Below are positions 1 to 9,676 of a DNA stretch of 64,000 nucleotides, in pieces (positions within the stretch are counted from its first letter, which is position 1; each line of letters opens with the position of its first letter). Position numbers and translations under genes: made by a program. The notes beneath the pieces are model-generated. The model saw only the letters and a list, made by a program, of their open reading frames with translations, was not told where the DNA came from and did not search any database. This DNA comes from an uncultured Clostridia bacterium (GTDB taxonomy: Bacteria; Bacillota; Clostridia; TANB77; CAG-508). The stretch lies in the NCBI GenBank assembly GCA_934167835.1, contig CAKPLZ010000002.1, positions 62,001-126,000 on the forward strand. Direction: 5' to 3'.

Positions 1-622
1 GTTCAGGAACTGGATTATTTAGAAGGTGATGAAGCAGGCATTAAAAGCGTAACATTTTTAGTAAAAGGAGAAAACGCTTATGGCTATTTAAAAGGAGAAA
101 TGGGAGTACACAGACTAGTTCGTATATCTCCATTTGATAGTGGAGGAAGAAGGCACACTTCATTTGCATCAGCAGAAGTATTACCAGAAATAACAGAAGA
201 TATAAAACTGGATATTAATCCAGACGACATTAAAATGGATGTATACCGTGCATCTGGAGCAGGTGGACAAAAAGTAAACAAAACATCTTCAGCAGTAAGG
301 CTTACACATATTCCAACAGGAATAGTAACTACTTGCCAAACAGAAAGATCTCAAACACAAAATAGAGAATATGCCATGACAATGCTAAAATCTAAACTTT
401 TGGAACTTAAAGAAAAAGAGCAAAAAGATAAAATAGAAGATTTGAAAGGTGTACAAAGAGATATTGCCTGGGGAAGCCAGATTCGTTCTTATGTATTTTG
501 CCCATATACCTTAGTAAAAGACCATAGAACAAATTATGAGGTGCGGAAATGTTGAATCTGTGATGAATGGCGAATTGAATGGTTTTATAGAAGCATATTT
601 AAAAAGCAAGGCACAAAATTAA
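1..622 (+). CDS. prfB: Peptide chain release factor 2 (3' part), +1 frameshift at CGG 544
   Basis: RF2 recognises UAA and UGA stop codons and triggers peptide release. The gene enters from the left edge in frame 1, and 206 residues are visible. The catalytic GGQ lies at visible residues 88-90 (262-270), and the C-terminal part IAWGSQIRSYVF and KDHRTN is typical. The zero frame then reads GTG CGG AAA TGT TGA and would end at 555. Skipping the C at 544 gives EV-GNVESVMNG and the normal RF2 tail, ending with TAA at 620-622. The Gly restored is the conserved one of the family's TGNV motif. The classic RF2 frameshift near codon 25 lies outside the window, so this would be a second, different recoding site. 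The real stop overlaps the recoded end of the convergent tetR gene. Confidence 0.93.
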
Positions 623-1231
623 GCGCCTTGCTTAAACATATTTACAATAGTTCCGAATTACAATTTCTGTCATTTTATCATAATCTAATTCCTTGTGTTT
701 ATGGTAAACGACCTCATGGCATAAATTATCAATAATTCCAATTGCAATATGAACTTTTTCACTTAAGAACTCTGATTTAAATCCATTATTTACTAGCATT
801 GCAGTTACTTTTCTTGTTGTTTCCATTTCAGAAGCATGAAAAATTTCAGCAACTTCCTTATCAGAGTGAGTCATTGCAATAATTTCTTCGTGAGCAGTTT
901 GAGATAATTTATGATTTTTTATAAATTTATCAATCATTTTTTTAATTATATCTGCAAAATCATTATTAAAATTAGAATCTATATCAATAGAAAGCATAGG
1001 ATAGAAAATTGAATTAGCATATAATCTAATGCCTTCGATTAAAATATCATGTTTGTCTTTAAAGTATTGATATACAATACCAGTAGAAACACCTGCAAGC
1101 TTTGCTATTTCAGCCGTATTTGTATTATAATAACCTTTTTCGCAAATTAATTCAAAACCTGCATGAATAATTCTCTCTTTTTTCTCAATAGAACGCCTTT
1201 GAACTGGCTCTCTAATCTCTGTACTTCCCAT
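619..1231 (-). CDS. TetR/AcrR family transcriptional regulator, +1 frameshift at CGG 655
   Basis: A TetR-type repressor of about 203 residues. The N-terminal helix-turn-helix is clear (residues about 15-60: ERIIHAGFELICEKGYYNT, then AEIAKLAGVSTGIVYQYFKDK). The C-terminal ligand-binding half is not specific enough to name an effector. In the zero frame the protein ends IVIRNYCKYV at 632. An in-frame CGG at 655-653 followed by a one-base skip gives IVI-GTIVNMFKQGA, ending at 619. That amphipathic helical tail is more like TetR family ends, though the family is loosely conserved here, so this is the weakest of the frameshift cases. The gene is convergent with prfB and divergent from the dtxR-suf operon; its target may be the intergenic region, but no specific operator was identified. 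Confidence 0.8.
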
Positions 1232-1352
1232 AAAAACCTCTTTAAATCAACAAAATTTACATAGTTAATTATAGAATGAAAAAAAGAAAAAGTCAAGAAA
1301 TGCATAAATTTAATAAATTTGAACAAAATAAGGGTAATTTTCAATGTTAACC

Positions 1353-1398
1353 TTGACAAACATTAAAAAAGATAATATAATGTTAACTGAGGTTAACA
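1353..1398 (+). promoter_or_regulatory. Promoter and operator palindrome of the dtxR-suf operon
   Basis: TTGACA (1353-1358), a 17-base spacer and TATAAT (1376-1381) form a near-consensus sigma-A promoter. A perfect inverted repeat TGTTAAC-TGAG-GTTAACA covers 1381-1398, directly downstream of the -10. A looser repeat AATGTT...AACATT (1343-1364) overlaps the -35. The position suits repression by the DtxR-like product of the first gene (inference). Confidence 0.8.
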
Positions 1399-1413
1399 AA
1401 AAAGGAGAATAAT

Positions 1414-1872
1414 ATGGTTACTAAGTCTTTAGAAGAATATCTAAAAACAATATACATATTGAAAAAACAAAATCAAAATGTTCGTGTTACGGATATTGCA
1501 ACTAAAATGAATTGCTCAAAACCAAGTGTTAATAAAGCAATAAAAAATTTAAAAGAAGAAAAAATGGTAAACTTTGAAACCTATGGAACTGTTGAGCTTA
1601 CTGAACAAGGAGAAGATTTGGCAAAAAAGATAATTGAAGCTTATGATATAGTTTATCTTTTTTTAAGGGATGTTTTAGAAATTGAAGACGAAGAAGCTCA
1701 AAAAGATGCAGAAAATATTAAATCAGTGATGTCAGATAAAACAGCAAATAAGCTCGCTAAATACGTACACAAAGTTCTAGATCTTAATAAATTAGATTGT
1801 GATTATGATATAAACAAAGAAAAATGTAGATGTTGTGCAAGAAGAAAAATAAACAAAGATGAAAGGAAATGA
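1414..1872 (+). CDS. DtxR/MntR-type metal-dependent regulator, first gene of the suf operon
   Basis: A 152-residue protein with an N-terminal winged helix typical of DtxR/MntR/IdeR proteins (SLEEYLKTIYIL at 5-16, then VRVTDIATKMNCSKPSVNKA) and a short dimerisation and metal-binding half. The C-terminus adds a Cys cluster (CDYDINKEKCRCCARR), which could bind metal or an Fe-S cluster. It starts with ATG after AAAGGAGAA and its stop overlaps the region of the sufC start, so it is co-transcribed with the Fe-S assembly genes. The obvious role is to tune Fe-S assembly to iron or cluster status by binding the palindrome over its own promoter. Whether it senses Fe2+, Mn2+ or a cluster is not visible; the family call is firm. 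Confidence 0.9.
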   Translation: MVTKSLEEYLKTIYILKKQNQNVRVTDIATKMNCSKPSVNKAIKNLKEEKMVNFETYGTVELTEQGEDLAKKIIEAYDIVYLFLRDVLEIEDEEAQKDAENIKSVMSDKTANKLAKYVHKVLDLNKLDCDYDINKEKCRCCARRKINKDERK

Positions 1873-1874
1873 AT

Positions 1875-2612
1875 ATGAGTAATAAATTGTTAGAAATAAA
1901 AGATTTGTATGTTAATGCTAAAGAAAAAGAAATTTTAAAGGGAATTAATTTAAATATTAATAAAGGCGAGATCCATGTAATAATGGGCCCAAATGGTTCA
2001 GGAAAAACAACAACAGCAAATGCAATATTAAATAACCCAAGTTATGAAAAAATCAAAGGAGATATTCTTTTTGAAGGTGAAAGTATAAATACTTTAAAAA
2101 CAGATGAAATTGCAAGAAAAGGCATTTTCATGTCATTCCAATTACCAGAAGAAATTCCAGGAGTTTCTGTAACCAATTTCTTGAAATATGCAAAAAATAA
2201 AGTAACAGGTAAACCTGTTAAAATTTTCGAATTCAAAGATGACCTAAAAAAATACATGGAAGAATTAAATATGAATCCTCAAAATATGGAAAGAAGCTTA
2301 AATGTAGGTTTTTCAGGAGGAGAAAAAAAGAAAAATGAAATCTTACAAATGCTAGTATTAAACCCAAAGCTTGCAATTCTTGATGAAACAGATTCAGGTT
2401 TAGACGTAGATGCAATAAAAACAGTTTCAAAAGGAATAGAAATGTTTAAAAATGATGATAATGCAATTTTAATAATTACACATAATACTAAAATTCTACA
2501 CAGTTTAAAAGTAGACTATGTTCATGTACTAGTAAATGGAAAAATAGTTAAAACAGGTGGACAAGAATTAGCATCCGAAATAGAAGAAAACGGATATAGT
2601 ATGTACAAATAA
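1875..2612 (+). CDS. sufC: Fe-S cluster assembly ATPase SufC
   Basis: ABC-type ATPase of the SufBCD scaffold complex in the cytoplasm. Walker A GPNGSGKTT, the Q-loop region (SFQLPEEIPGVS), the signature FSGGEKKKNEILQ and Walker B LAILDETDSGLD are all present; the SGGEKKK form and the ETDSGLD sequence are diagnostic of SufC rather than of transport ATPases. About 246 residues, usual length. An upstream ATG at 1869 overlaps the preceding stop, but AAAGGA at 1862-1867 spaces better to the ATG at 1875, which I prefer. It is followed 23 bases later by sufB. Confidence 0.95.
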   Translation: MSNKLLEIKDLYVNAKEKEILKGINLNINKGEIHVIMGPNGSGKTTTANAILNNPSYEKIKGDILFEGESINTLKTDEIARKGIFMSFQLPEEIPGVSVTNFLKYAKNKVTGKPVKIFEFKDDLKKYMEELNMNPQNMERSLNVGFSGGEKKKNEILQMLVLNPKLAILDETDSGLDVDAIKTVSKGIEMFKNDDNAILIITHNTKILHSLKVDYVHVLVNGKIVKTGGQELASEIEENGYSMYK

Positions 2613-2635
2613 ATTTTGGGAAAGAAAGGAATCTT

Positions 2636-4033
2636 ATGAAAACACAAGTTGAAGAAATAAATAGAAATATTTATGATATAAAAAATAAAGACGAGTACGA
2701 CTTTAAAATAAAAAAAGGATTAACTCCTGAGATTATAGAAGAAATATCAAAACAAAAAAACGACCCAGAATGGATGAGAGAGTTTAGATTAAAAGCACTA
2801 GAAACATACAATAAATTAGAACTTCCAACATGGGGACCAGATATTTCTGAATTAAATATGGACGAAATTGCAACTTATGTAAAACCAAAATCAAAGCTAA
2901 ATAGTTCATGGGATGAAGTCCCAGAAGATATAAAAAATACATTTGATAAACTTGGAATTCCAGAAGCTGAAAAGAAGTCTTTAGCAGGAGTTGGTGCACA
3001 ATATGATTCAGAGGTTGTGTACCACAGCATGAAAGAAGACCTTATTAAACAAGGTGTAATATATACAGATATGGAAACAGCAGTAAGAGAGTATCCAGAA
3101 CTTGTAAAATCACATTTTATGAAATGTGTACCAGTTTCAGATCACAAATTCGTAGCTTTACATGGAGCTGTATGGTCAGGAGGTTCTTTTGTATATGTTC
3201 CAAAAGGAGTAAAGGTGGATATTCCACTTCAATCATACTTTAGACTAAACTCACCTGAATCAGGGCAATTTGAGCATACACTTATAATAGTAGATGAAGG
3301 AGCAAGTCTTCACTTTATTGAAGGATGTTCAGCACCAAAATATAATAAAGTTAATTTACATGCAGGCTGTGTTGAGCTTTTTGTAAAAGATAATGCATAT
3401 TTAAGATATTCAACAATTGAAAACTGGTCAAAAAACATGCTTAATTTAAATACAAAAAAAGCCCTTGTAGGGAAAAATGCACAAGTTGATTGGGTTACAG
3501 GTTCTTTTGGCTCAAAAATATCAATGCTATATCCAATGAGTATTTTAAATGGAGAAGGAGCTAAAACAGAATACACCGGAATATCTTTTGCAGGAAAAGG
3601 CCAAAACTTAGATAATGGCTTCAAAGTGGTTCATAATGCACCAAACACATCAAGTGTTGTAAATGCAAAATCAATTTCAAAAAATGGTGGAAAATGCACA
3701 TATAGATCTTTAGTTAGAATAAACGAAAACGCTAAAAACTCAAAATCATCAGTATCTTGCGAATCATTAATGTTAGATGATATTTCTATTTCAGATACAA
3801 TACCTGTAAATGATGTAAGAACAGATGAAGTTGAATTCTCACACGAAGCCAAGATTGGTAAAATTAGTGATAAATCAATTTTTTATCTAATGAGTAGAGG
3901 CTTATCAGAAGAAGACGCAAAAGCAATGATTGTTAGAGGATTTGCATATCCAATATCAAAAGAACTACCGGTAGAATATGCAGTTGAGATGAATAACTTA
4001 ATTAACCTAGAGCTAGAAGGAGCAATAGGATAA
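2636..4033 (+). CDS. sufB: Fe-S cluster scaffold protein SufB
   Basis: SufB, 465 residues, the core scaffold subunit on which Fe-S clusters are built with SufC and SufD. Typical blocks are visible: an N-terminal helical part, then GAVWSGGSFVYVPKGV, FRLNSPESGQFEHTLI, EGCSAPKY, and the C-terminal FSHEAKIGKISD and YLMSRGLSEEDA. The conserved C-terminal Cys (SSVSCESLML) that takes part in cluster assembly is present. Strong ribosome binding site (GAAAGGA) before the ATG. Adjacent to sufC and sufD in the usual Firmicutes order, apart from sufB standing before sufD. Confidence 0.96.
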   Translation: MKTQVEEINRNIYDIKNKDEYDFKIKKGLTPEIIEEISKQKNDPEWMREFRLKALETYNKLELPTWGPDISELNMDEIATYVKPKSKLNSSWDEVPEDIKNTFDKLGIPEAEKKSLAGVGAQYDSEVVYHSMKEDLIKQGVIYTDMETAVREYPELVKSHFMKCVPVSDHKFVALHGAVWSGGSFVYVPKGVKVDIPLQSYFRLNSPESGQFEHTLIIVDEGASLHFIEGCSAPKYNKVNLHAGCVELFVKDNAYLRYSTIENWSKNMLNLNTKKALVGKNAQVDWVTGSFGSKISMLYPMSILNGEGAKTEYTGISFAGKGQNLDNGFKVVHNAPNTSSVVNAKSISKNGGKCTYRSLVRINENAKNSKSSVSCESLMLDDISISDTIPVNDVRTDEVEFSHEAKIGKISDKSIFYLMSRGLSEEDAKAMIVRGFAYPISKELPVEYAVEMNNLINLELEGAIG

Positions 4034-4046
4034 AGAAAGGATAAAA

Positions 4047-5111
4047 ATGGAAAATATAAAATTAAACGAAACACCTGTTAGAACTTCGAAAAATTTTAAT
4101 ATAAATAATATAAAGTTAGAAAACATTGAAGTACCTGATATAATGCCTAAATTTCCTAATACAACAATATTAAACCCAAATGAATCTATTGAAATTCAAG
4201 AAAAACAACTGGATTTTAATTTGCAATATGGCTTAAGCACTGAACTTACAAACTTAGTAAGAACTAAAGCAAACAAAAATTTAGTAATTCTTTCAAGAGG
4301 AAAAGAAAATAGTGAAGCTCAAGTTATATTTGATTTTGATATTAAAAATGAGGCTTTAATGGAAAATGTTCAAATTATAGCTGAGGAAAATTCGAAGGCA
4401 ACAATTATTATTAAATATGCTTCAAAAGAACATATAAGAGCATTCCACAATGGAGTTATAAAAGCTAAAGCAAAGCAAAATTCTGAATTAAATATTGTTA
4501 TAGTAAACTTAATAAATCAAGAATCAAACAATTTTTTAAGTATAGAAAATGAATTGGAAGAAAATGCTAAAATTAATTATACAATAATAGATTTTGGGGG
4601 CAAAAACAGCATAACAAACTATTATTCAAATTTATTAGGAGATTTTTCTGAAAACAAAATAAACACAATTTATTTAGGAAGAGAAAATCAATTGTTTGAT
4701 TTGAACTATATATTAGAACAAAGAGGAAAGGCCACAAATACCAATATTGAAGTACAAGGAGCACTAAAAGATAATGCAAAAAAACATTTTAAAGGAACTA
4801 TAGATTTCAAAAAGGGATGCAAGCATGCAAAAGGAAATGAGAACGAGGCTTGTATGCTATTATCAGATACAGCAAAATCTTTAGCTTTACCGATGCTTTT
4901 ATGTTCAGAGGAAGAAGTTGAAGGAAATCACAGCAGTTCAGCAGGGAAAATAGGTCCAAGGGAATTGTTTTATATAATGTCAAGAGGATTTGAACTTAAA
5001 GAAGCCATGAAATTAATGGTTAAAGCAAAATTCAATGAAATAATTCAAACAATTAAAAATGTTGGTTTGAAAAATGAAATTATTGAAGAAATAGAAAAAA
5101 GATTAGATTAA
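4047..5111 (+). CDS. sufD: Fe-S cluster assembly protein SufD
   Basis: SufD, 354 residues, paralogue of SufB and partner of SufC. The N-terminal half is divergent, but the C-terminal beta-helix end is clear: KHFKGTIDFKKGCKHAKG, LPMLLCSEEEVEGNHSSSAG and FYIMSRGFELKEAMKLM. The His in EGNHSSSAG is the conserved SufD histidine linked to iron acquisition. It follows sufB by 13 bases and precedes sufS by 16 bases, so the operon is tight. Unlike sufS, this gene reads through in one frame. Confidence 0.93.
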   Translation: MENIKLNETPVRTSKNFNINNIKLENIEVPDIMPKFPNTTILNPNESIEIQEKQLDFNLQYGLSTELTNLVRTKANKNLVILSRGKENSEAQVIFDFDIKNEALMENVQIIAEENSKATIIIKYASKEHIRAFHNGVIKAKAKQNSELNIVIVNLINQESNNFLSIENELEENAKINYTIIDFGGKNSITNYYSNLLGDFSENKINTIYLGRENQLFDLNYILEQRGKATNTNIEVQGALKDNAKKHFKGTIDFKKGCKHAKGNENEACMLLSDTAKSLALPMLLCSEEEVEGNHSSSAGKIGPRELFYIMSRGFELKEAMKLMVKAKFNEIIQTIKNVGLKNEIIEEIEKRLD

Positions 5112-5127
5112 GAAGGAATTTTAAATT

Positions 5128-6352
<1,225 letters not shown>

Positions 6353-6365
6353 AGAGGAAATAATT

Positions 6366-6800
6366 ATGGATGAGTTAACAGATGTATATAATGATTTAAT
6401 AATGGAACATAGCATGAATTCATACAACAAAAAGGAACTAAAAGACGCAACCTGCTCAGAAGTAGGGCATAACCCTAATTGTGGGGATGAGATAACTTTG
6501 GAAGTAAAACTAAAAGATGACATAATAGAGGATATGGCATTCCAAGGCCACGGCTGCGCTATCTCACAGGCTTCAACTTCTATAATGATAGACACATTAA
6601 GAGGTAAAACAATAAAAGACGCAAAAGAGATAATTGAAACATTTATTGAAATGATAAAAAGAGAAATAAAAGATGAAAATGAACTCAAAAAGCTAGAAGA
6701 CGCCATAGCCTTCAAAAATGTTGCAAACATGCCAGCAAGAGTAAAATGTGCATTACTTGCTTGGCATACAATGGAAGATATTTTAAACAAGCAAAATTAA
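6366..6800 (+). CDS. sufU: Fe-S assembly sulfur acceptor SufU
   Basis: SufU, 144 residues, an IscU-fold zinc protein that takes persulfide sulfur from SufS in Gram-positive bacteria. The three conserved Cys sites are visible: NPNCGD (Cys39), GHGCAIS (Cys64) and ARVKCALLAWHT near residue 126. The insertion between the second and third Cys, typical of SufU against IscU, is present. Last gene of the operon, 13 bases after sufS, and followed by a hairpin terminator. Confidence 0.95.
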   Translation: MDELTDVYNDLIMEHSMNSYNKKELKDATCSEVGHNPNCGDEITLEVKLKDDIIEDMAFQGHGCAISQASTSIMIDTLRGKTIKDAKEIIETFIEMIKREIKDENELKKLEDAIAFKNVANMPARVKCALLAWHTMEDILNKQN

Positions 6801-6811
6801 TACAATATTGA

Positions 6812-6851
6812 ATGAAAAAAGCCTACTTTTAATAAAGTGGGCCTTTTTTAT
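6812..6851 (+). terminator. Rho-independent terminator after sufU
   Basis: AAAAAAGCCTACTTT pairs with AAAGTGGGCCTTTTTT across a TAAT loop, with one bulge, followed by a U tract. Ends the suf operon. Confidence 0.8.
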
Positions 6852-6967
6852 ATCAATTTTAAAAATACATCATAAAGCATTGCGAAATTTATTATTTTAG
6901 TATAAAATGTAGTTAAATTTAAAAAAGAGAATAACATAAGAAGTTATATAAACAAGGGGGATTATTT

Positions 6968-8710
6968 ATGGAGAAAAATCGAGGAATTACTTTGGTAGTT
7001 TTAATTGTTACAATAGTCGTAATGTTAATTTTACTAGGCGTTGGAACAAAGGCTACACTAGATGGCAAACTATTTGGAACTGCGCAGAAGGCGGTGGGAG
7101 ATACAAATAACAAGATTGGCGAGCAGGAGTATAGAGTTAATGGATTGATGGGAGAGTTAGATAATGTTCAAGATTCGCAGTCTAGAGATAGTGAGTATAG
7201 AAAAATAAAAGATATTGTAAATAAGCTTGGAGATTCAATAACAAAGGATAAGTTAAAAGATGAACTGGATAAAGCCTTTGGAGAAGGCAAGACTGAGGTA
7301 ATAGAAACAGATGAAGGCTATACAATATTAGTAAAAGAGACTGAACACGAATTTGAAGTAGATAAAGACGGAAATGTTACTGCAAATGATAATATAAAAC
7401 TAGCTGGTGGAGATATGCCAGGAGAAGGAACTGAGGAAAATCCGTTTAAAATATATTGCATTGAAGATTTGATTCTGTTTTCAAATAATGTAAACAATGG
7501 AAACAACTATTCAGGCAAATTTGTGACATTAGAAAATGACTTAAATTTCAATTCTTTCTTATCATACAATGATTACAGTACAATAGTAGATGAAACAACG
7601 GGAATGACTTTGATTGAGAGTATGACATCAAACACAGGATTTACACCTATTAGTACACCTGATAAGAAATTTGAAGGAACTTTTGATGGGAAGAACCATA
7701 AAATATATAATTTATATGAGAACAGAGGAGATAATTATACTGGGCTATTTGGATATGTGGACCATGGAACAATTAAAAATTTAACTATGGTGAATATGAC
7801 TCTTAAGGGCAACAAAAGAATTGGTGGGATAACTGCTTATGCAGCAGTTTCAACAATTCAAAATTGTGCTGTAGAGGGAAATACAAGAATTTTAAACGGT
7901 GGAACTGGAAGCGCAATAGATGGATATATAGGTTTAATTGCAGCAGATGCATCAGGGCGTAATTCACTAATTGAAAGATGCTATAGCATAGGAAATTTAA
8001 CAAAAGACAGTGGCGGAATTTTTGGAGGAATAGTAGGATATGTAACAAGTGCCCAAACAAATTCATATATAAAACAGTGCTATAATAAAATGGATTTATT
8101 AGAATTGGGTTCAGCAGGAGGCATTGTTGGTAATCTACAGGGATGGGTGATTGATGAATGTTTTCATATTGGCAATTGCGTAAGAGGCATAGCTGAAAGT
8201 GGAGGATCGTGGGGAACGGGAATAATAAAAAACTGCTATCAGATAGGAAATATTGGTAGTAAAGCTTTAAATTCAAGATGTTCTGCTGGTATAACAAATC
8301 AATGTAATACCTTTAACTGTTATAGTATCGGAAAGCTTGAATCAACATATTGTGGTGGGATTATATTAGGAATGAATTATAACTTCCACATAGTACATTG
8401 CTTTGGACGCAGGGGTGATTGGGGAACTTTACCTGATGGAGAATTAACCAAAAATCAGATATTAAATAATTTATCTAGTTACAGCAATTCCAATTATACC
8501 TGGAAAGAAAATGCTAAAATGGGTGATTATTGTAATGTGGTTACTGATGAGTATATGAAGAGTCAGGCTTTTGTTGATGAGTTAAACACATTGATAGAGG
8601 CAAGCATTGAGGATGGTCATGTTGGGGAGATTAGCACTACTCAGCAGAATGTTTGGAAGAGAGATGTTAATAATATTAATCAAGGGTATCCGATTTTTGT
8701 GTGGCAGTAG
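6968..8710 (+). CDS. Pilin-like leader protein with GLUG-type repeats, surface adhesin candidate
   Basis: 580 residues. The N-terminus has a prepilin-like leader (NRG|ITLVVLIVTIVVM), a basic start followed by a 20-residue hydrophobic helix, with Val where classical type IV pilins have Glu5. Residues about 45-150 are a charged coiled-coil-like linker with direct duplications (KDIVNKLGD, KDKLKDELDKAFGEGK). From about residue 155 there are beta-helix repeats of the GLUG type, for example FEGTFDGKNHKIYNLY and GLFGYVDHGTIKNLTM, known from secreted adhesins and IgA-protease-like proteins. Probably exported, cleaved by the A24 peptidase at 42157 and displayed outside. RBS AAGGGGG before the ATG. No pilus assembly ATPase lies in the window, so a role as a true pilus subunit is unproven. 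Confidence 0.8.
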   Translation: MEKNRGITLVVLIVTIVVMLILLGVGTKATLDGKLFGTAQKAVGDTNNKIGEQEYRVNGLMGELDNVQDSQSRDSEYRKIKDIVNKLGDSITKDKLKDELDKAFGEGKTEVIETDEGYTILVKETEHEFEVDKDGNVTANDNIKLAGGDMPGEGTEENPFKIYCIEDLILFSNNVNNGNNYSGKFVTLENDLNFNSFLSYNDYSTIVDETTGMTLIESMTSNTGFTPISTPDKKFEGTFDGKNHKIYNLYENRGDNYTGLFGYVDHGTIKNLTMVNMTLKGNKRIGGITAYAAVSTIQNCAVEGNTRILNGGTGSAIDGYIGLIAADASGRNSLIERCYSIGNLTKDSGGIFGGIVGYVTSAQTNSYIKQCYNKMDLLELGSAGGIVGNLQGWVIDECFHIGNCVRGIAESGGSWGTGIIKNCYQIGNIGSKALNSRCSAGITNQCNTFNCYSIGKLESTYCGGIILGMNYNFHIVHCFGRRGDWGTLPDGELTKNQILNNLSSYSNSNYTWKENAKMGDYCNVVTDEYMKSQAFVDELNTLIEASIEDGHVGEISTTQQNVWKRDVNNINQGYPIFVWQ

Positions 8711-8743
8711 GGCTTGAAATTTGTGAAAATTGCGGTTTTGGTA

Positions 8744-8772
8744 TTGACAAGGGTTGGAAATTATGGTAAAAT
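8744..8772 (+). promoter_or_regulatory. Promoter of rplU
   Basis: TTGACA (8744-8749), 17-base spacer, TAAAAT (8767-8772). It drives the leader and the rplU-rpmA ribosomal protein operon. Confidence 0.7.
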
Positions 8773-8779
8773 ATTTATT

Positions 8780-8850
8780 CGTAAGCCGCTTAAGTTAGGT
8801 GTAAAAGGCTTTATAGGAGCTACCTAAATATAAACTTAGCGAGTATAGAA
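8780..8850 (+). ncRNA. Structured 5' leader of rplU (L21-leader-like)
   Basis: Between promoter and rplU lies a foldable leader: CGCTTAAGTT pairs with AACTTAGCG (one bulge) enclosing TTAGGT...ACCTAA and AGGCTTTATAGGAGCT. Firmicutes rplU genes often carry an autoregulatory L21 leader. I infer that identity from position and nested pairing; I did not align it to the known family. Confidence 0.55.
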
Positions 8851-8874
8851 AGAAAGAAGAGGTGCTTTTCGATA

Positions 8875-9285
8875 ATGTATGCAATAATCGAAGCTTGTGG
8901 AAAGCAATACAAAGTAGTAGAAGGAGATGTAGTTTTCTTTGAAAAATTAGATACAGAAGCTGGTAAAAAAGTTACTTTTGATAAAGTTATTTTAGTATCT
9001 GATGACAAAGATGTACAAGTAGGAAATCCTTATGTTAAAGGTGTGAAAGTTGAAGGTAAAGTAGTATCACACGGAAAAGCTAAAAAAATAGTAGTTTTCA
9101 AAATGAAAGCTAAAAAGAATGAAAGAACAAAACAAGGACATAGACAACCTTATACTAAAGTTGAAATAACAGCTATAAAAACACCTGCTGCAAAAACAGA
9201 AAAAACAGCAGAAAAAGTAGAAAAAGCTGAAACAACTGAAAAGAAAACAACAACAAGAAAAACAACAAAAAAAGTAGAAGCTTAA
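8875..9285 (+). CDS. rplU: 50S ribosomal protein L21 with a long basic tail
   Basis: L21 of the large subunit. Residues 1-102 are canonical (MYAIIEACGKQYKVVEGD at the start; KNERTKQGHRQPYTKVEI near 83-100). A low-complexity tail of about 34 residues rich in Lys, Thr, Glu and Ala follows (repeats of KTEKTAEK type), making 136 residues against about 103 in the family. Starts with ATG after AGAGGTG. Followed directly by rpmA; the small protease gene prp (ysxB) usually found between them in Firmicutes is missing. Confidence 0.95.
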   Translation: MYAIIEACGKQYKVVEGDVVFFEKLDTEAGKKVTFDKVILVSDDKDVQVGNPYVKGVKVEGKVVSHGKAKKIVVFKMKAKKNERTKQGHRQPYTKVEITAIKTPAAKTEKTAEKVEKAETTEKKTTTRKTTKKVEA

Positions 9286-9335
9286 TTTGCAATTTATAGG
9301 GTTGAAAAATTTTAGAAAAAGGGAGTTGAATATAG

Positions 9336-9599
9336 ATGGCACATAAAAAAGGTCAAGGTAGTGTTAAAAACGGTCGTGACAGTGAGTCAAAACGTTTAGG
9401 TGTGAAAAGAGCTGACGGACAATTCGTTTTAGCTGGAAACATATTAGTAAGACAAAGAGGAACAAAAATCTATCCAGGTAACAATGTAGGTATTGGTAGT
9501 GATGATACATTATTTGCTACAGCTGATGGAACAGTTAAGTTCGAAAGAAAAGGTAAAGACAAAAAACAAGTAAGTGTTTACCCAGTAGAAACAAAATAA
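9336..9599 (+). CDS. rpmA: 50S ribosomal protein L27 without cleavable N-terminal extension
   Basis: L27, 87 residues, whose N-terminus reaches the peptidyl-transferase centre. It begins MAHKKGQGSVKNGRDS, so after Met removal the functional AHKK end is made directly. Most Firmicutes make L27 with an N-terminal extension cut off by the Prp protease; here both the extension and the prp gene are absent, which is consistent. RBS GGGAG before the ATG. Confidence 0.96.
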   Translation: MAHKKGQGSVKNGRDSESKRLGVKRADGQFVLAGNILVRQRGTKIYPGNNVGIGSDDTLFATADGTVKFERKGKDKKQVSVYPVETK

Positions 9600-9608
9600 A
9601 AACGAAAA

Positions 9609-9655
9609 CAAGGACGTAGTCGGTAAATATTCAAAGCCGAAATGCGTCCTTTAAG
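9609..9655 (+). terminator. Hairpin between rpmA and trpS
   Basis: AAGGACG-TA-GTCGG pairs with CCGA-AAT-GCGTCCTT around an AT-rich loop and is followed by TTAAGTTTTA. Probable terminator of the rplU-rpmA transcript; an attenuator for trpS is possible but no leader peptide or T-box was seen. Confidence 0.65.
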
Positions 9656-9676
9656 TTTTAAATGGAGGATTTATTT

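Noticed and set aside
9600..9676. T-box riboswitch before trpS
   Set aside because: The stretch is too short and lacks the T-box sequence; only a terminator-like hairpin is present.
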